64,000 nt of DNA, from assembly GCA_963822765.1 (NCBI GenBank), contig CAWGJL010000052.1, positions 1 to 64,000 on the forward strand, written 5' to 3'. The notes below the pieces were generated by a model. The model did no database searches. It saw nothing but the letters and a program-made list of their open reading frames with translations, and was not told where the DNA came from. This DNA is from Palsa-504 sp963822765. GTDB lineage: Bacteria; Actinomycetota; Actinomycetes; Streptosporangiales; Streptosporangiaceae. Positions 27,030-35,282 of this stretch are shown here, in pieces. Within the stretch, counting starts at the first letter, position 1. Each line of letters begins with the position of its first letter. A program made the position numbers and the translations under genes.

Positions 27030-27458
27030 ATGAACGTGACCTCGACTGATATCGCGTCGCTGGTGCGGCGCGGGGCCACGGCCGTAGCGGCCGGGCGGGT
27101 GGCACTCGGCGTGACCGCCCTGGCCTGGCCGGCGGTCCCGGCCCGCCCGTGGGTGGGCGCGGCCGCGGATGACGTGGCGGCCCGGGTATTCGGGCGCGCG
27201 CTGGGCGCACGGGATCTCGCCCTGGGGCTCGGTGCGCTGGCCGCCCTGCAGGGCCCGGCGGCCGAAGCCGGATCGGCTCGCGCCTGGGTCGCCGCGGGTG
27301 CCCTGTCGGACGCGCTGGACGTGGCGGCCAGCCTGGCGTCGTGGCGTGAGCTGCCGCGGGTGACCCGGTGGCTGGTCGTCGCCTCGGCCGGGGGCGCGGC
27401 CCTGGCGGGCGCGGCCGGGGCCCTAGTCGCGGGCCGCGCCGGGCCGGATCCGGCCTGA
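27030..27458 (+). CDS. Small integral membrane protein, DUF4267-like
   Basis: 142 residues, strongly Ala/Gly-rich with four hydrophobic stretches (VAAGRVALGVTALAWPAV, ARDLALGLGALAAL, WVAAGALSDALDVAASLASW, WLVVASAGGAALAGAAGALV). The GRALGARDLALG and GALSDALDVAA spacing resembles DUF4267/actinobacterial hypothetical membrane proteins. No catalytic motif. ATG with GGAG 5 nt upstream. Confidence 0.65.
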   Translation: MNVTSTDIASLVRRGATAVAAGRVALGVTALAWPAVPARPWVGAAADDVAARVFGRALGARDLALGLGALAALQGPAAEAGSARAWVAAGALSDALDVAASLASWRELPRVTRWLVVASAGGAALAGAAGALVAGRAGPDPA

Positions 27459-27533
27459 GCGGCGGTTACGGCCTGCGCATCGGGGACTGAACCGGCCTGC
27501 GAGCGCTTGACCTCTGCCTCGGGGATCAAGCTC

Positions 27534-27604
27534 ATGATGCTAGTCTGATTAGCATCATGCTGGATGTCAAACTGCGCGCCGAGCTGATCCGCGTCATCGA
27601 CTGA
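27534..27604 (+). pseudogene. Stub of a DUF6624-like gene behind a perfect inverted repeat
   Basis: ATGATGCTA-7-TAGCATCAT (27534-27558) is a perfect 9-bp inverted repeat directly overlapping an ATG. The frame that follows reads MLDVKLRAELIRVID and then TGA. The start resembles DUF6624-domain proteins, which usually begin with a xxLRAEL motif, so this may be the surviving 5' end of a deleted gene. Too short to be sure; it may also be a chance ORF. Confidence 0.35.
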
Positions 27605-27623
27605 CCGTTAGAGTATTTCGGAT

Positions 27624-29700
27624 ATGACAGCGATGTCTCTGCCCGCCCAGATCGCCCGGACGCGGCGTTTCAGCCTGGGCGTTCCCGGTCAGTTCACCGT
27701 CAGACCCGACGGAGCAGAGGTGCTGTTCCTGCGCACCAGGGCGGGCGACGACCCGGTGGCGTGCCTGTGGGCACTGGACCTGGACTCCGGAACCGAGCGG
27801 CCGCTCGCCGATCCCGCCCGGCTGCTCGCCACGGAGCCAGCCGAGCCGACGGGCGGCACCGGCCGGGCTGGGCACCGGGATCGACGCCTACGCCGTCGAC
27901 CAGGCCTCCCGCCTGGCAGCCTTCGCCCTGGCCGGCGGGTTGTGGACGGTGGACGTGGCCGGCGGCGCGGCCCGGCGCCTGCCCGCGCGGAGCCCGGTGG
28001 CCGATCCGCGCCCGGACCCGGCCGGCCGGCGGATCGCCTACGTCTGCGACGGCGCGCTGCGGGTGATCGAGGCGGACGGGACCGGGGACCGGGTGATCGC
28101 CGGCGCGGACCAGCCCGACGTCACGTTCGGGATCGCTGAGCACACCGGCTACGCCGGGCCGGGCGGCCCGCGGGGGTACTGGTGGGCCCCGGACGGCGCC
28201 CGGCTGCTGGTCGCCCGGGTGAACTCCGCGGGCGTCCAGCGCTGGCACGTCGGCGACCCGGCCGAGCCCGGCCGCGCGCCGCGGGTGGTGCGGTATCCGG
28301 CGGCCGGCACCGCCAACGCCGACGTCACGCTGTGGATCGCGGGACTGGACGGTTCTCGGACGCAGGCCCGCTGGGACCGGGATGCCTTCGAATACGTGCC
28401 GGGCGCCGGCTGGGACGCCCACGGCCCCTTTGCGGTGGTGCAGTCGCGTGATCAGCTCACCGTGCGGTTCCTCGGCATCGACCCGGCCAGCGGCGAGACG
28501 ACCGTCCTGTGCGAACAGCGCGACGCGTGCTGGGTGCCGCTGGTTCCGGGTTCCCCGGCCCGAACCGCCTCCGGCGCGGTGATATCCCATGCCGACCTGG
28601 ACGGGACCCGTTACCTGACCGTGGGCGGCACCCCGGTCACTCCGGCCGGCCTCCAGCTGCGAGCCGTGCTTGGCGTGGACGGCGACGAGGTGCTGTTCAG
28701 CGCGTCGGCCGAGCCGACGCAGACCCACCTGTGGACCTACCGGACGGGCGACGGCATCCGGAAGCTGACCGCCGGACCCGCGGTCCACGACGGCGTGCGC
28801 CGGGCCGGGACCCTGGTGCACGTCGCCCGGGGCGCGGACCGGCCCGGCGGGCGGACCGCGGTCGCGCGGGACGGCCAGCCGGCCGTACCCGTCGCCTCGC
28901 TGGCCGAACGGCCGGTGCTCGACCTGCACGCGACCCCGCTGGTGCTCGGGCCGCGGGAGCTGCGGGCGGTGCTGTACCTGCCGTCCTGGCACCGGCCCGG
29001 CCAGGGCCGGCTTCCGATCCTGGCCGATCCGTACGGCGGGGCGGGCCTGCAGCGGGTCACCGCGGAACTGAACTGGCGGTCCCTGATGCCCCAGTGGCTC
29101 GCCGAGCAGGGTTTCGCGGTGCTGGTCGCGGACGGGAGCGGCACGCCCGGGCGCGGGCCCGCCTGGGAACGAGAGGTCTACGGCGACGTGTACGGGCCGG
29201 TCCTGGAGGATCAGGTGACCGCGGTCCAGGAGGCCGCGCGCCTGCACCCGGACCTGGATCCGGGCCGGGTGGGCATCCGGGGCTGGTCGTTCGGCGGTTC
29301 GCTGGCGACGTGGGCCGTGCTGCACCGGCCCGACGTCTTCCACGTCGCGGTGGCCGGGGCGGGCATCACCGACCAGCGGCTGTACAACGCGTACTGGCGG
29401 GAACGGTTCCTCGGCCATCCCGACACGTTCCCCGAGCGGTACGAGGCGCTCTCCCTGGTCCGGGCGGCGCCCAAGCTGACCCGGCCGCTGCTGCTGATTC
29501 ACGGCCTGGCGGACACCAACGTCTACCCGGCACACACCCTGCGCCTGTCCAGCGCGCTGCTGGCCGCCGGGCGGCCGCACGAGGTGCTGCTGCTGCCCGG
29601 CGCCGGCCACCAGGCCCTGAGCGGGGAGATCGCCGAGAAACTGCTCTGGCACCAGGTGCGCTTCCTGCAGCGGCACCTCGGCGTGGATCGCCAGCCCTAG
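27624..29700 (+). CDS. S9-family (dipeptidyl-peptidase-IV-like) serine peptidase, one frameshift
   Basis: About 690-residue prolyl-oligopeptidase-clan peptidase. Beta-propeller part: RRFSLGVPGQFTVRPDGAEV, LWALDLDSGTERPLADP, then in a second frame from about 27853 GLGTGIDAYAVDQASRLAAF, YWWAPDGARLLVARVN and DAFEYVPGAGWDAHGPFAVV. Catalytic domain: ADGSGTPGRGPAWEREVYGD, nucleophile RGWSFGGS, Asp in HGLADTNVYP, His in GAGHQALSG. The shift is one extra G in ACGGGCGGCACC. It is probably cytoplasmic as no signal is visible. Its stop overlaps the convergent DUF2332 gene by 4 bp. Confidence 0.88.
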
Positions 29701-30668
29701 CCGTCCAGCCAGTGCAGCCAGGCGCCGTGGCCGTCGGTGAAGGCCAGCGCCGCGCGACCGCCGCGGCCGAGCACGAACGTCCCTTCCTCGAAGGCGGTGA
29801 ACGGCAGGCCGGGCACCACACCGGGCGCCTCGTTGGACAACCAGGTGCCGGCCAGGTCGCGGACGGTCCTGGCGAACCGCTCCCGGTCCTGCGCGGCGAC
29901 ATAGGCGAGCACCGCGGAGTGGTAGATGACCAGGGTGACCCCGGGCGGGGCCTGGGCGGCGAGCGCGGGCAGGTCGGTGAGCAGGTCGCCGCGGTGGACC
30001 GGCGGCGGGTCGCGGCGGGCGGTGGCGATCGCGGCGGCAAGCCGGTCCTGGCGGTCGCTCTCCCCGGGCCACACCAGGCAGGACAGCCAGCGGACGTCGT
30101 CCTCGCACGTGACGTCGAGCGGGTTGAGGTCGAGCCCGGCCCGCCAGCTGATGTCCGGTACCCGGGCGGGCAGCGGCACCGGGCCGCGCACGGCGCAGCG
30201 CAGCGTCGGCGCGTCCGGGTCGCGGCCGGCGATCCGGTGGCCGTCGTAGTCGTAGCTGTAGCGGTCGAACAGCAGGGTCAGCCCGGCACTGGCGCCGACT
30301 TCGATCAACGCCAGCGGGCCGGGCAGCGCCGCGAGCGCGGGCAGCAGGGTCGCGCACCGGGCGGGCTCGTTCGTCTGGGTACGCCGGGCCTGCATCACGT
30401 GCGATAGTTCGGTGCCGTTCTCCCGGATCAGGGTCCGCAGCGTGCCGATGGCGGGCGGGGCGTCCAGCAGGTACCTGGCCGCGGCGAACAGCAGGTTGGG
30501 CTGGCGCTTGGCCCGCGGCAGGGCGGCGAGAAACTCCAGGATCAGCTCATCCGCGGCGACGGCCGCCGCCAGCGACTCGTACAGGGGAGAGCGTCCGTGC
30601 GCCTCGCGGCCGAACATCAGGTAGTTTTCCGCGGTGCTGCGCTCCGGGTCATGACCGCCGATGGACAT
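29697..30668 (-). CDS. DUF2332-domain protein
   Basis: 323 residues matching DUF2332, a family common in actinomycetes with no assigned biochemical activity. Landmarks: SPLYESLAAAVAADELILEF, TNEPARCATLLPALA, ALIEVGASAGLTLLFDRYSY (a methyltransferase-like Gly-rich loop), IAWRAGLDLNPLDV-like ISWRAGLDLNPLDV, WLSCLVWPGESDR, VTLVIYHSAVLAYV. The Rossmann-like EVGASAGL suggests nucleotide or SAM binding, which is inference only. Starts at ATG just before the divergent VOC gene. Confidence 0.9.
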   Translation of the reverse strand: MSIGGHDPERSTAENYLMFGREAHGRSPLYESLAAAVAADELILEFLAALPRAKRQPNLLFAAARYLLDAPPAIGTLRTLIRENGTELSHVMQARRTQTNEPARCATLLPALAALPGPLALIEVGASAGLTLLFDRYSYDYDGHRIAGRDPDAPTLRCAVRGPVPLPARVPDISWRAGLDLNPLDVTCEDDVRWLSCLVWPGESDRQDRLAAAIATARRDPPPVHRGDLLTDLPALAAQAPPGVTLVIYHSAVLAYVAAQDRERFARTVRDLAGTWLSNEAPGVVPGLPFTAFEEGTFVLGRGGRAALAFTDGHGAWLHWLDG

Positions 30669-30733
30669 GCCACGGACGCTACCCGAGCCGCTGGCGGTAG
30701 CGTCGTCCTGTCCCGATGATCACTGGAGGCCCC

Positions 30734-31468
30734 GTGACCGCCGTCCTCGACCACCTCGCGATCGGCACGGCCGCGCTGACCGACGGCTGGGACCTGTTCG
30801 GCGGGATCCTGGGCGGAACATGGGTCTACGGCGACGACTCTCCCGGCTTCTGGTGGGGTCAGCTGAGCTTCGCCGCAGGGCCGAAGATCGAACTGCTGAC
30901 CCCCGCCGACGGGCCCGACGCGGCCTTCCTGGAGCGCTTCCTGGCCGCTCACGGCGCCGGCCCCCACCACTTCAACTTCATCGTCAGCGACATCGAGGCC
31001 ACCCTGGGCCGGATCCGGGCCCTCGGCATCGAGCCCGTCGGGGTCAAGCTGGACAACCCGAGCTGGAAAGAGGCGTTCCTGCACCCGCGCAGCGCCCACG
31101 GCATCGTCGTCCAGGTCGCCCAGCAAGACGGAGAACCGGACACGCCAGCGCCGCGGGACCTACCCGAGCCCGGGCCGCCGGCCCGCTTCGACCTGATCGA
31201 GCATCACGTCAGCGACCTCGACGGCGCGACCAGGCTGTTCCGCGAGGCCCTGGACGGCCAGCTCGCCTCCGGTACCGAGGACGCCGCCGAACTGACCTGG
31301 CCCGGCGGCCGCCGGCTCCGGCTGGTCCGCCGCGACGGCCTGGCCCGCGGCGGGGCGCTGCACCACATCCGCTTCACCCGCGCCGCCGACGGCTTCGGCC
31401 CCGGCGAGCGGGAGCGCTCGTCGATGCTGGCCATGCGGCTCGGCGTGACGGTCGAGCTGGCCGGCTAG
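30734..31468 (+). CDS. VOC-superfamily (glyoxalase-like) protein, two modules
   Basis: About 244 residues with two vicinal-oxygen-chelate halves: VLDHLAIGTAALTDGWDLFG, IELLTPADGPDAAFLERFL, GAGPHHFNFIVSDIEATLGR and GIVVQVAQ in the first; DLIEHHVSDLDGATRLFREA and ALHHIRFTRAADG in the second. Candidate metal ligands are His in VLDHLA and HHFNF and Glu in IELLTP. The arrangement resembles methylmalonyl-CoA-epimerase-like actinobacterial proteins; substrate unknown. GTG start is chosen because GGAGG lies 4 nt before it; an ATG 18 bp upstream is less well placed. Confidence 0.85.
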   Translation: MTAVLDHLAIGTAALTDGWDLFGGILGGTWVYGDDSPGFWWGQLSFAAGPKIELLTPADGPDAAFLERFLAAHGAGPHHFNFIVSDIEATLGRIRALGIEPVGVKLDNPSWKEAFLHPRSAHGIVVQVAQQDGEPDTPAPRDLPEPGPPARFDLIEHHVSDLDGATRLFREALDGQLASGTEDAAELTWPGGRRLRLVRRDGLARGGALHHIRFTRAADGFGPGERERSSMLAMRLGVTVELAG

Positions 31469-31480
31469 CGCCCTGGCGGG

Positions 31481-31757
31481 TCAGCCCAGGAAGGCCAGCA
31501 GCCGGGCGGTAAACCGGGCGGGATCATCCAGCCACGGGTAGTGACCTGCGTCAGGCTGGACCGTGAGTTCCCAGCCGGGGAAGAGCCCGACCGCCTCGGC
31601 CGCGAGTTCCGGGGTGGGGCCGATCTCGGCCTGGCCCACATACATCATGACCGGCACGGTGACCCGGGCGAGCCCGGCCCGGATGGCTGGCGGGTCGAAC
31701 GCTCCCGGCGCGGCGGAACGCGAGCTTAGTGCCGTCATAGGACGTGAACTGCGTCAT
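31481..31757 (-). pseudogene. Alpha/beta-hydrolase with an internal deletion
   Basis: The first 18 residues MTQFTSYDGTKLAFRRAG are joined, out of frame, to the last ~75 residues GAFDPPAIRAGLARVTVP, MMYVGQAEIGPTPELAAEAV and VQPDAGHYPWLDDPARFTAR. In full-length relatives about 170 residues, including the nucleophile elbow, lie between RRAG and PGAFDPP, so the central part of the gene is lost. The junction is near 31705. It begins 30 bp from the 3' end of the selenocysteine tRNA, on the same strand. Confidence 0.8.
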
Positions 31758-31786
31758 GTCAGCATCTTCTCCCTCGCCGCGCGTCG

Positions 31787-31879
31787 CGGAGGCGGACGGG
31801 AATCGAACCCGCCAGCGCTGCGGTGCAGCGCTCACCAGTTTTGAAGACTGGGGGGACCACCAGGCACCCAGACGCCTCC
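31787..31879 (-). tRNA. selC: Selenocysteine tRNA, anticodon TCA
   Basis: The minus strand folds as a long tRNA of about 93 nt: acceptor GGAGGCG with CGCCTCC, anticodon stem-loop CCAGT-CTTCAAA-ACTGG with anticodon TCA (complement of 31842-31844), a long variable arm GAGCGCTGCACCGCAGCGCT, and a T arm GCGGG-TTCGATT-CCCGT. G at the discriminator position, no encoded CCA. The extended acceptor and variable arm are diagnostic of tRNA-Sec, which reads UGA as selenocysteine with SelB. selA and selB are 4-8 kb away on the same strand; both flanking protein genes are truncated. Confidence 0.95.
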
Positions 31880-31888
31880 GCGTCGACT

Positions 31889-33040
31889 CTACGGGAAGCG
31901 GGTCAAGCGCCGGGCGAGGACGAGCGCCGCCACCGTGGTCAGGCCGAACACCACCACCGCCACGTTGACGTCCACCCAAGCGGGCACGCCGAGCACTCCG
32001 GGCCCGAAGGCGTACGAGGCCCCGGCCAGCAGCGGCCGGGCCAGCAAGTTGCCCAGGAGGACGCCGGCTATGCATCCCGCGGCGGCGGGCACCAGACCCT
32101 GGCCGGCGTGGGCCACCGCGACCTGGCCGGGACTGAAGCCGATGATCTTCAGGATGCGGATCCGGGTGGACCCGGCCGCCGCCGCGCCGAAGGTCACGAC
32201 GGCCACGGTCAGCAGCGCCAGGGCCAGGCCGGCCAGGCCGCAGGCGATCAGGACCGGCACGTATGCCGCGACACTCGCGGTGTCCGCGGCCTTGACCGCC
32301 AGGTAGGTCCGGGTGCCCGTGACCGCGCCGGCCGGCAGCGCCGCGGTCACCGCGGCGACGTCGGCGCCGATGGCCGCGGCCGTGGCCGCGCCGTCGAACC
32401 GGTACAGCATCTGCGCGGTACCCGGGGCGCCCGGCGGACGCAGCCGGGCGATCTCGGCCGGGACCACCCAGGCGTCGGCCGATGCGCTGATCGAGACGGC
32501 CAACCCGACCACCTCGAGCCGGGGCGCCCCGGGCAGGCCGGTGACGGTGAGCCAGGAGCCGACCGGGATGCGGCCGCCCTGGTAGCCGAACCGCAGCACG
32601 ATCTGTCCGGCCTGCCGGGCCCAGTGCCCCGTGACCAGTGCGACGTCGTCGACCGGGCCGCCCGCCGAAGCCCGCCCGGCCAGCGTCATCGGCGCCAGCG
32701 GGATCCCGCCGGGCCCGTCTTGCCGCACCGTGACCGGCGTGCCTGGCTGGCCGAGAGTCGTCTCGGCGAACGGCCCGGACGCGGCGGCCACCCCGGGCAG
32801 GCGGGCGGTCGCGGCCAGCTGGCCCATGGTGGCGCGGGACAGGTTGGCGGTCGCCGTCACCTGCGCTCCGTGCTGGGTGTTGAACACGTAATCGAACGGG
32901 CCTCGCACGTCGACCACCAGGGCCGCGGCGAGCAGCGAGGCGGCGGCGGCGATCGCCAGCACCAGGCCGATCACGACGGCCGGCCGCCACCGCCGGGTCA
33001 GCCCGGCGGCCACGACCCGGGCCACCGGCGCCGTTCTCAT
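31889..33040 (-). CDS. FtsX-like ABC permease, half-length (probably truncated)
   Basis: 383 residues: one N-terminal helix (PAVVIGLVLAIAAAASLLAA), an extracytoplasmic MacB-like domain (FDYVFNTQHGAQVTATANLS, GSWLTVTGLPGAPRLEV) and a three-helix FtsX domain (YVPVLIACGLAGLALALLTV, AGSTRIRILKIIGFSPGQVA, VNVAVVVFGLTTVAALVLAR). Most actinobacterial relatives are about twice as long, with two FtsX domains. The stop lies only 10 bp from the tRNA-Sec 5' end, so the second half may have been lost there. Its ATG overlaps, as ATGA, a short upstream frame ending GRMIGVSEAVRP that could be the tail of a deleted ATPase partner. Confidence 0.7.
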   Translation of the reverse strand: MRTAPVARVVAAGLTRRWRPAVVIGLVLAIAAAASLLAAALVVDVRGPFDYVFNTQHGAQVTATANLSRATMGQLAATARLPGVAAASGPFAETTLGQPGTPVTVRQDGPGGIPLAPMTLAGRASAGGPVDDVALVTGHWARQAGQIVLRFGYQGGRIPVGSWLTVTGLPGAPRLEVVGLAVSISASADAWVVPAEIARLRPPGAPGTAQMLYRFDGAATAAAIGADVAAVTAALPAGAVTGTRTYLAVKAADTASVAAYVPVLIACGLAGLALALLTVAVVTFGAAAAGSTRIRILKIIGFSPGQVAVAHAGQGLVPAAAGCIAGVLLGNLLARPLLAGASYAFGPGVLGVPAWVDVNVAVVVFGLTTVAALVLARRLTRFP

Positions 33041-33217
33041 GGCCGGACCGCCTCGCTCACGCCGATCATGCGCCCCACCCTGCCGGAGCCCGGGCCGGCC
33101 CGCATCGGCCCGCGGGCCGTACCTGCGGCCGCGCTGGTAGCCCGCGCGGCCTAGCCCGGCGGGCGCACTCATAGGATGCGGGAAGGCCAGCGGAAGAAGC
33201 GGAAGAAAAGGTGAGGC

Positions 33218-34894
33218 GTGAGCGAAAACAGGCCTGCGTGGTGGGAAGACGCGGTGGTCTACGAGGTGTACCCGCGGAGCTTCGCCGACGCGGACGGCAA
33301 CGGCGTGGGTGACCTGCCCGGGCTGCGCTCGCGCCTGCCCTACCTGGCTGACCTCGGCGTCGACGCCGTCTGGCTGACGCCGTTCTATCCGTCTCCGCTG
33401 GCCGACGGCGGATACGACGTCAGCGACTACCGCGCCGTGGATCCCTTGCTAGGCACCATGGCGGACTTCGACGCGCTGGTGAAGGAGGGCGAGACGCACC
33501 AGATCCGGGTGATCGTCGACCTCGTGCCCAACCACTGCTCGAGCGCGCACCCGCTGTTCCAGGCGGCGCTGGCGGCGCCTCCCGGCAGCCCGGAGCGGGC
33601 CAGGTTCATCTTCCGCGACGGGCGCGGCCCCGGCGGCGAATTGCCACCGAACAACTGGAAGTCAGAATTCGGCGGGCTGGCCTGGACCCGGGTGACCGAG
33701 GCCGACGGCCGGCCGGGCCAGTGGTACCTGCACCTGTTCGACGTCGGCCAGCCGGACTGGAACTGGCGGAACGAGGAGGTGCCCGCCTTCTTCGAGCAGG
33801 TGATCAGGTTCTGGCTCGACCGCGGCGCGGCGGGCCTGCGGGTGGACGTGGCGCACGGGATCTACAAGGACCCGAACCTGCCCGACGACCCCGACCCGGA
33901 CCACCTGAACCGCCCGGTAAACGCCCCCTCGGCCTACCATCACCGGCCCGAGCTGCAGCAGCTCTACCGATCCTGGCGAGCGATCCTGGACTCCTACCCG
34001 GCGGACGGGTTCCCCGGAGCGCGGACCGCGATCGGTGAGGTCTGGGCCGACACGCCGGCCACCCTGCTGCACTACCTCCTGCCCGGCGGCTTGCCTCAGG
34101 TCTTCAACTTCGACCTGGTCGTGGCGACGTGGGACCTGGCCGGGTTGCGCGGCGCGATCGACGGGGTGCTCGCGCTGGCCGACGGCTCGCGCGCGCCATG
34201 GGTCATCGGCAACCACGACGTGCCCCGGCCGGTGAGCCGCTACCAGCTTGACGACCGCTTCGGCCCGGAGACGGTCAATGAGCTGGTGAGCCTGGGTCAC
34301 ACCCGCCCCGAGAAGGGCGTCCGCCGGGCCCGGGCCGCGGCCTTGCTGCTGCTCGCGCTGCCGGGATCGGCCTACATCTACCAGGGCGAGGAGCTCGGCC
34401 TGCCCGAGGTCGCGGACCTGCCCGCCGCCGCGCGGCAAGACCCGCGGTTCCGGCGTACCAACGGCAAGTCGCTCGGCCGCGACGGCTGCCGGGTACCGCT
34501 GCCCTGGACCCGGGACGGCGCTGACTTCGGCTTTTCCGAGACCGCCTCGCCCGCGCCGCCCTGGCTCCCCCAGCCCTCGGCCTGGAGCGCCTACAGCGTG
34601 CAAGCGCAGCTCGGCGACCAGAACTCGTTCCTCAGCCTGTACCGGGAGGCCCTGCGGCTGCGCCGCAGGCACCCGGCCCTCGGCCGCGGCACGATGCGCT
34701 GGCTCGACGGACCGCTCGAGGCCAGCGGGCTGCTCTGCTTTGCCAGGGAGCCGGGTTTTGTCTTCGCGGCCAACCTCGGCCGGACCGCCACGCCGCTTCC
34801 GCCGCACCGCGAGATCTTGCTGGCCAGCGAGCCGGACGCGGTCGGCTCCGACGGGAGCCTGCGGCCCGATACGGCGGTCTGGCTGTCCGCCTGA
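33218..34894 (+). CDS. GH13 alpha-glucosidase (oligo-1,6-glucosidase type)
   Basis: 558-residue glycoside hydrolase family 13. All four classical regions are visible: VDLVPNHCSS (I), GLRVDVAHGIY with nucleophile Asp (II), AIGEVWAD with acid/base Glu (III), VIGNHDVPRP with the third Asp (IV). N-terminal WWEDAVVYEVYPRSFADADG and QGEELGLPEV are typical of the alpha-glucosidase/trehalose-related subfamily. No signal peptide, so intracellular hydrolysis of oligosaccharides is expected. GTG start, AAAAGGTGAGG just upstream. Confidence 0.94.
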   Translation: MSENRPAWWEDAVVYEVYPRSFADADGNGVGDLPGLRSRLPYLADLGVDAVWLTPFYPSPLADGGYDVSDYRAVDPLLGTMADFDALVKEGETHQIRVIVDLVPNHCSSAHPLFQAALAAPPGSPERARFIFRDGRGPGGELPPNNWKSEFGGLAWTRVTEADGRPGQWYLHLFDVGQPDWNWRNEEVPAFFEQVIRFWLDRGAAGLRVDVAHGIYKDPNLPDDPDPDHLNRPVNAPSAYHHRPELQQLYRSWRAILDSYPADGFPGARTAIGEVWADTPATLLHYLLPGGLPQVFNFDLVVATWDLAGLRGAIDGVLALADGSRAPWVIGNHDVPRPVSRYQLDDRFGPETVNELVSLGHTRPEKGVRRARAAALLLLALPGSAYIYQGEELGLPEVADLPAAARQDPRFRRTNGKSLGRDGCRVPLPWTRDGADFGFSETASPAPPWLPQPSAWSAYSVQAQLGDQNSFLSLYREALRLRRRHPALGRGTMRWLDGPLEASGLLCFAREPGFVFAANLGRTATPLPPHREILLASEPDAVGSDGSLRPDTAVWLSA

Positions 34895-34936
34895 CGTGAC
34901 CGCCATGGCGAGACAGATCCCAGTAGCCTGGAGGCC

Positions 34937-35224
34937 ATGGCGAAGGTGCGGGTGCCGCGTAAGAACGTCACGCCGAACGAGGTCGTCACGGTGCTCAGCC
35001 ACCGGCTGGGACCGGGCTATCAGGTGGCGAGCAACGGCCCGGGCCGGGTCACCGTCCGCAGGAGTCCGCTCATGTACGCGAACGTCTCGATCGCCGCCAC
35101 GCCCGGCGCGTCGGTGTTCCGGGTGCACGGCGGCGGGTTCCTGCTGCGGGCGGCCAACACGTTCGGTACCGCCCGCCGGGTGGCCGACGCGCTGCGCCGC
35201 TCCCCCGAGTTCCGCAGCCTGTAG
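34937..35224 (+). CDS. Small conserved-looking basic protein
   Basis: 95 residues, basic, no membrane segment or signal. The sequence VTVLSHRLGPGYQVASNGPG, YANVSIAATPGASVFRVHGG and LLRAANTFGTARRVADALRR suggests an alternating beta/alpha fold. I do not recognise a named family, though similar short ORFs are familiar in actinomycetes. ATG follows GTAGCCTGGAGGCC, a good ribosome site. Ends just before a long perfect hairpin. Confidence 0.6.
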   Translation: MAKVRVPRKNVTPNEVVTVLSHRLGPGYQVASNGPGRVTVRRSPLMYANVSIAATPGASVFRVHGGGFLLRAANTFGTARRVADALRRSPEFRSL

Positions 35225-35236
35225 GCCCCGGACAGC

Positions 35237-35274
35237 GAACTGCCGCCGGCCGGGTGCCCGGCCGGCGGCAGTTC
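35237..35274. terminator. 38-bp perfect palindromic terminator
   Basis: GAACTGCCGCCGGCCGGG, loop TG, then the exact inverse complement. An 18-bp uninterrupted stem lies between two converging genes (stops 35224 and 35283). It can serve both strands. No T-run follows. Confidence 0.8.
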
Positions 35275-35282
35275 GGTCCCCC

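Noticed and set aside
29697..30668. DUF2332 as a methyltransferase
   Set aside because: A Gly-rich loop is suggestive but other methyltransferase motifs are not recognisable, so no function was assigned.
30617..31434. Minus-strand ORFs overlapping the VOC gene
   Set aside because: Shadow frames of a gene with clear domain motifs on the plus strand.
31481..31757. Selenocysteine UGA explaining the hydrolase gap
   Set aside because: The central ~170 residues are physically absent; a UGA codon cannot account for a deletion.
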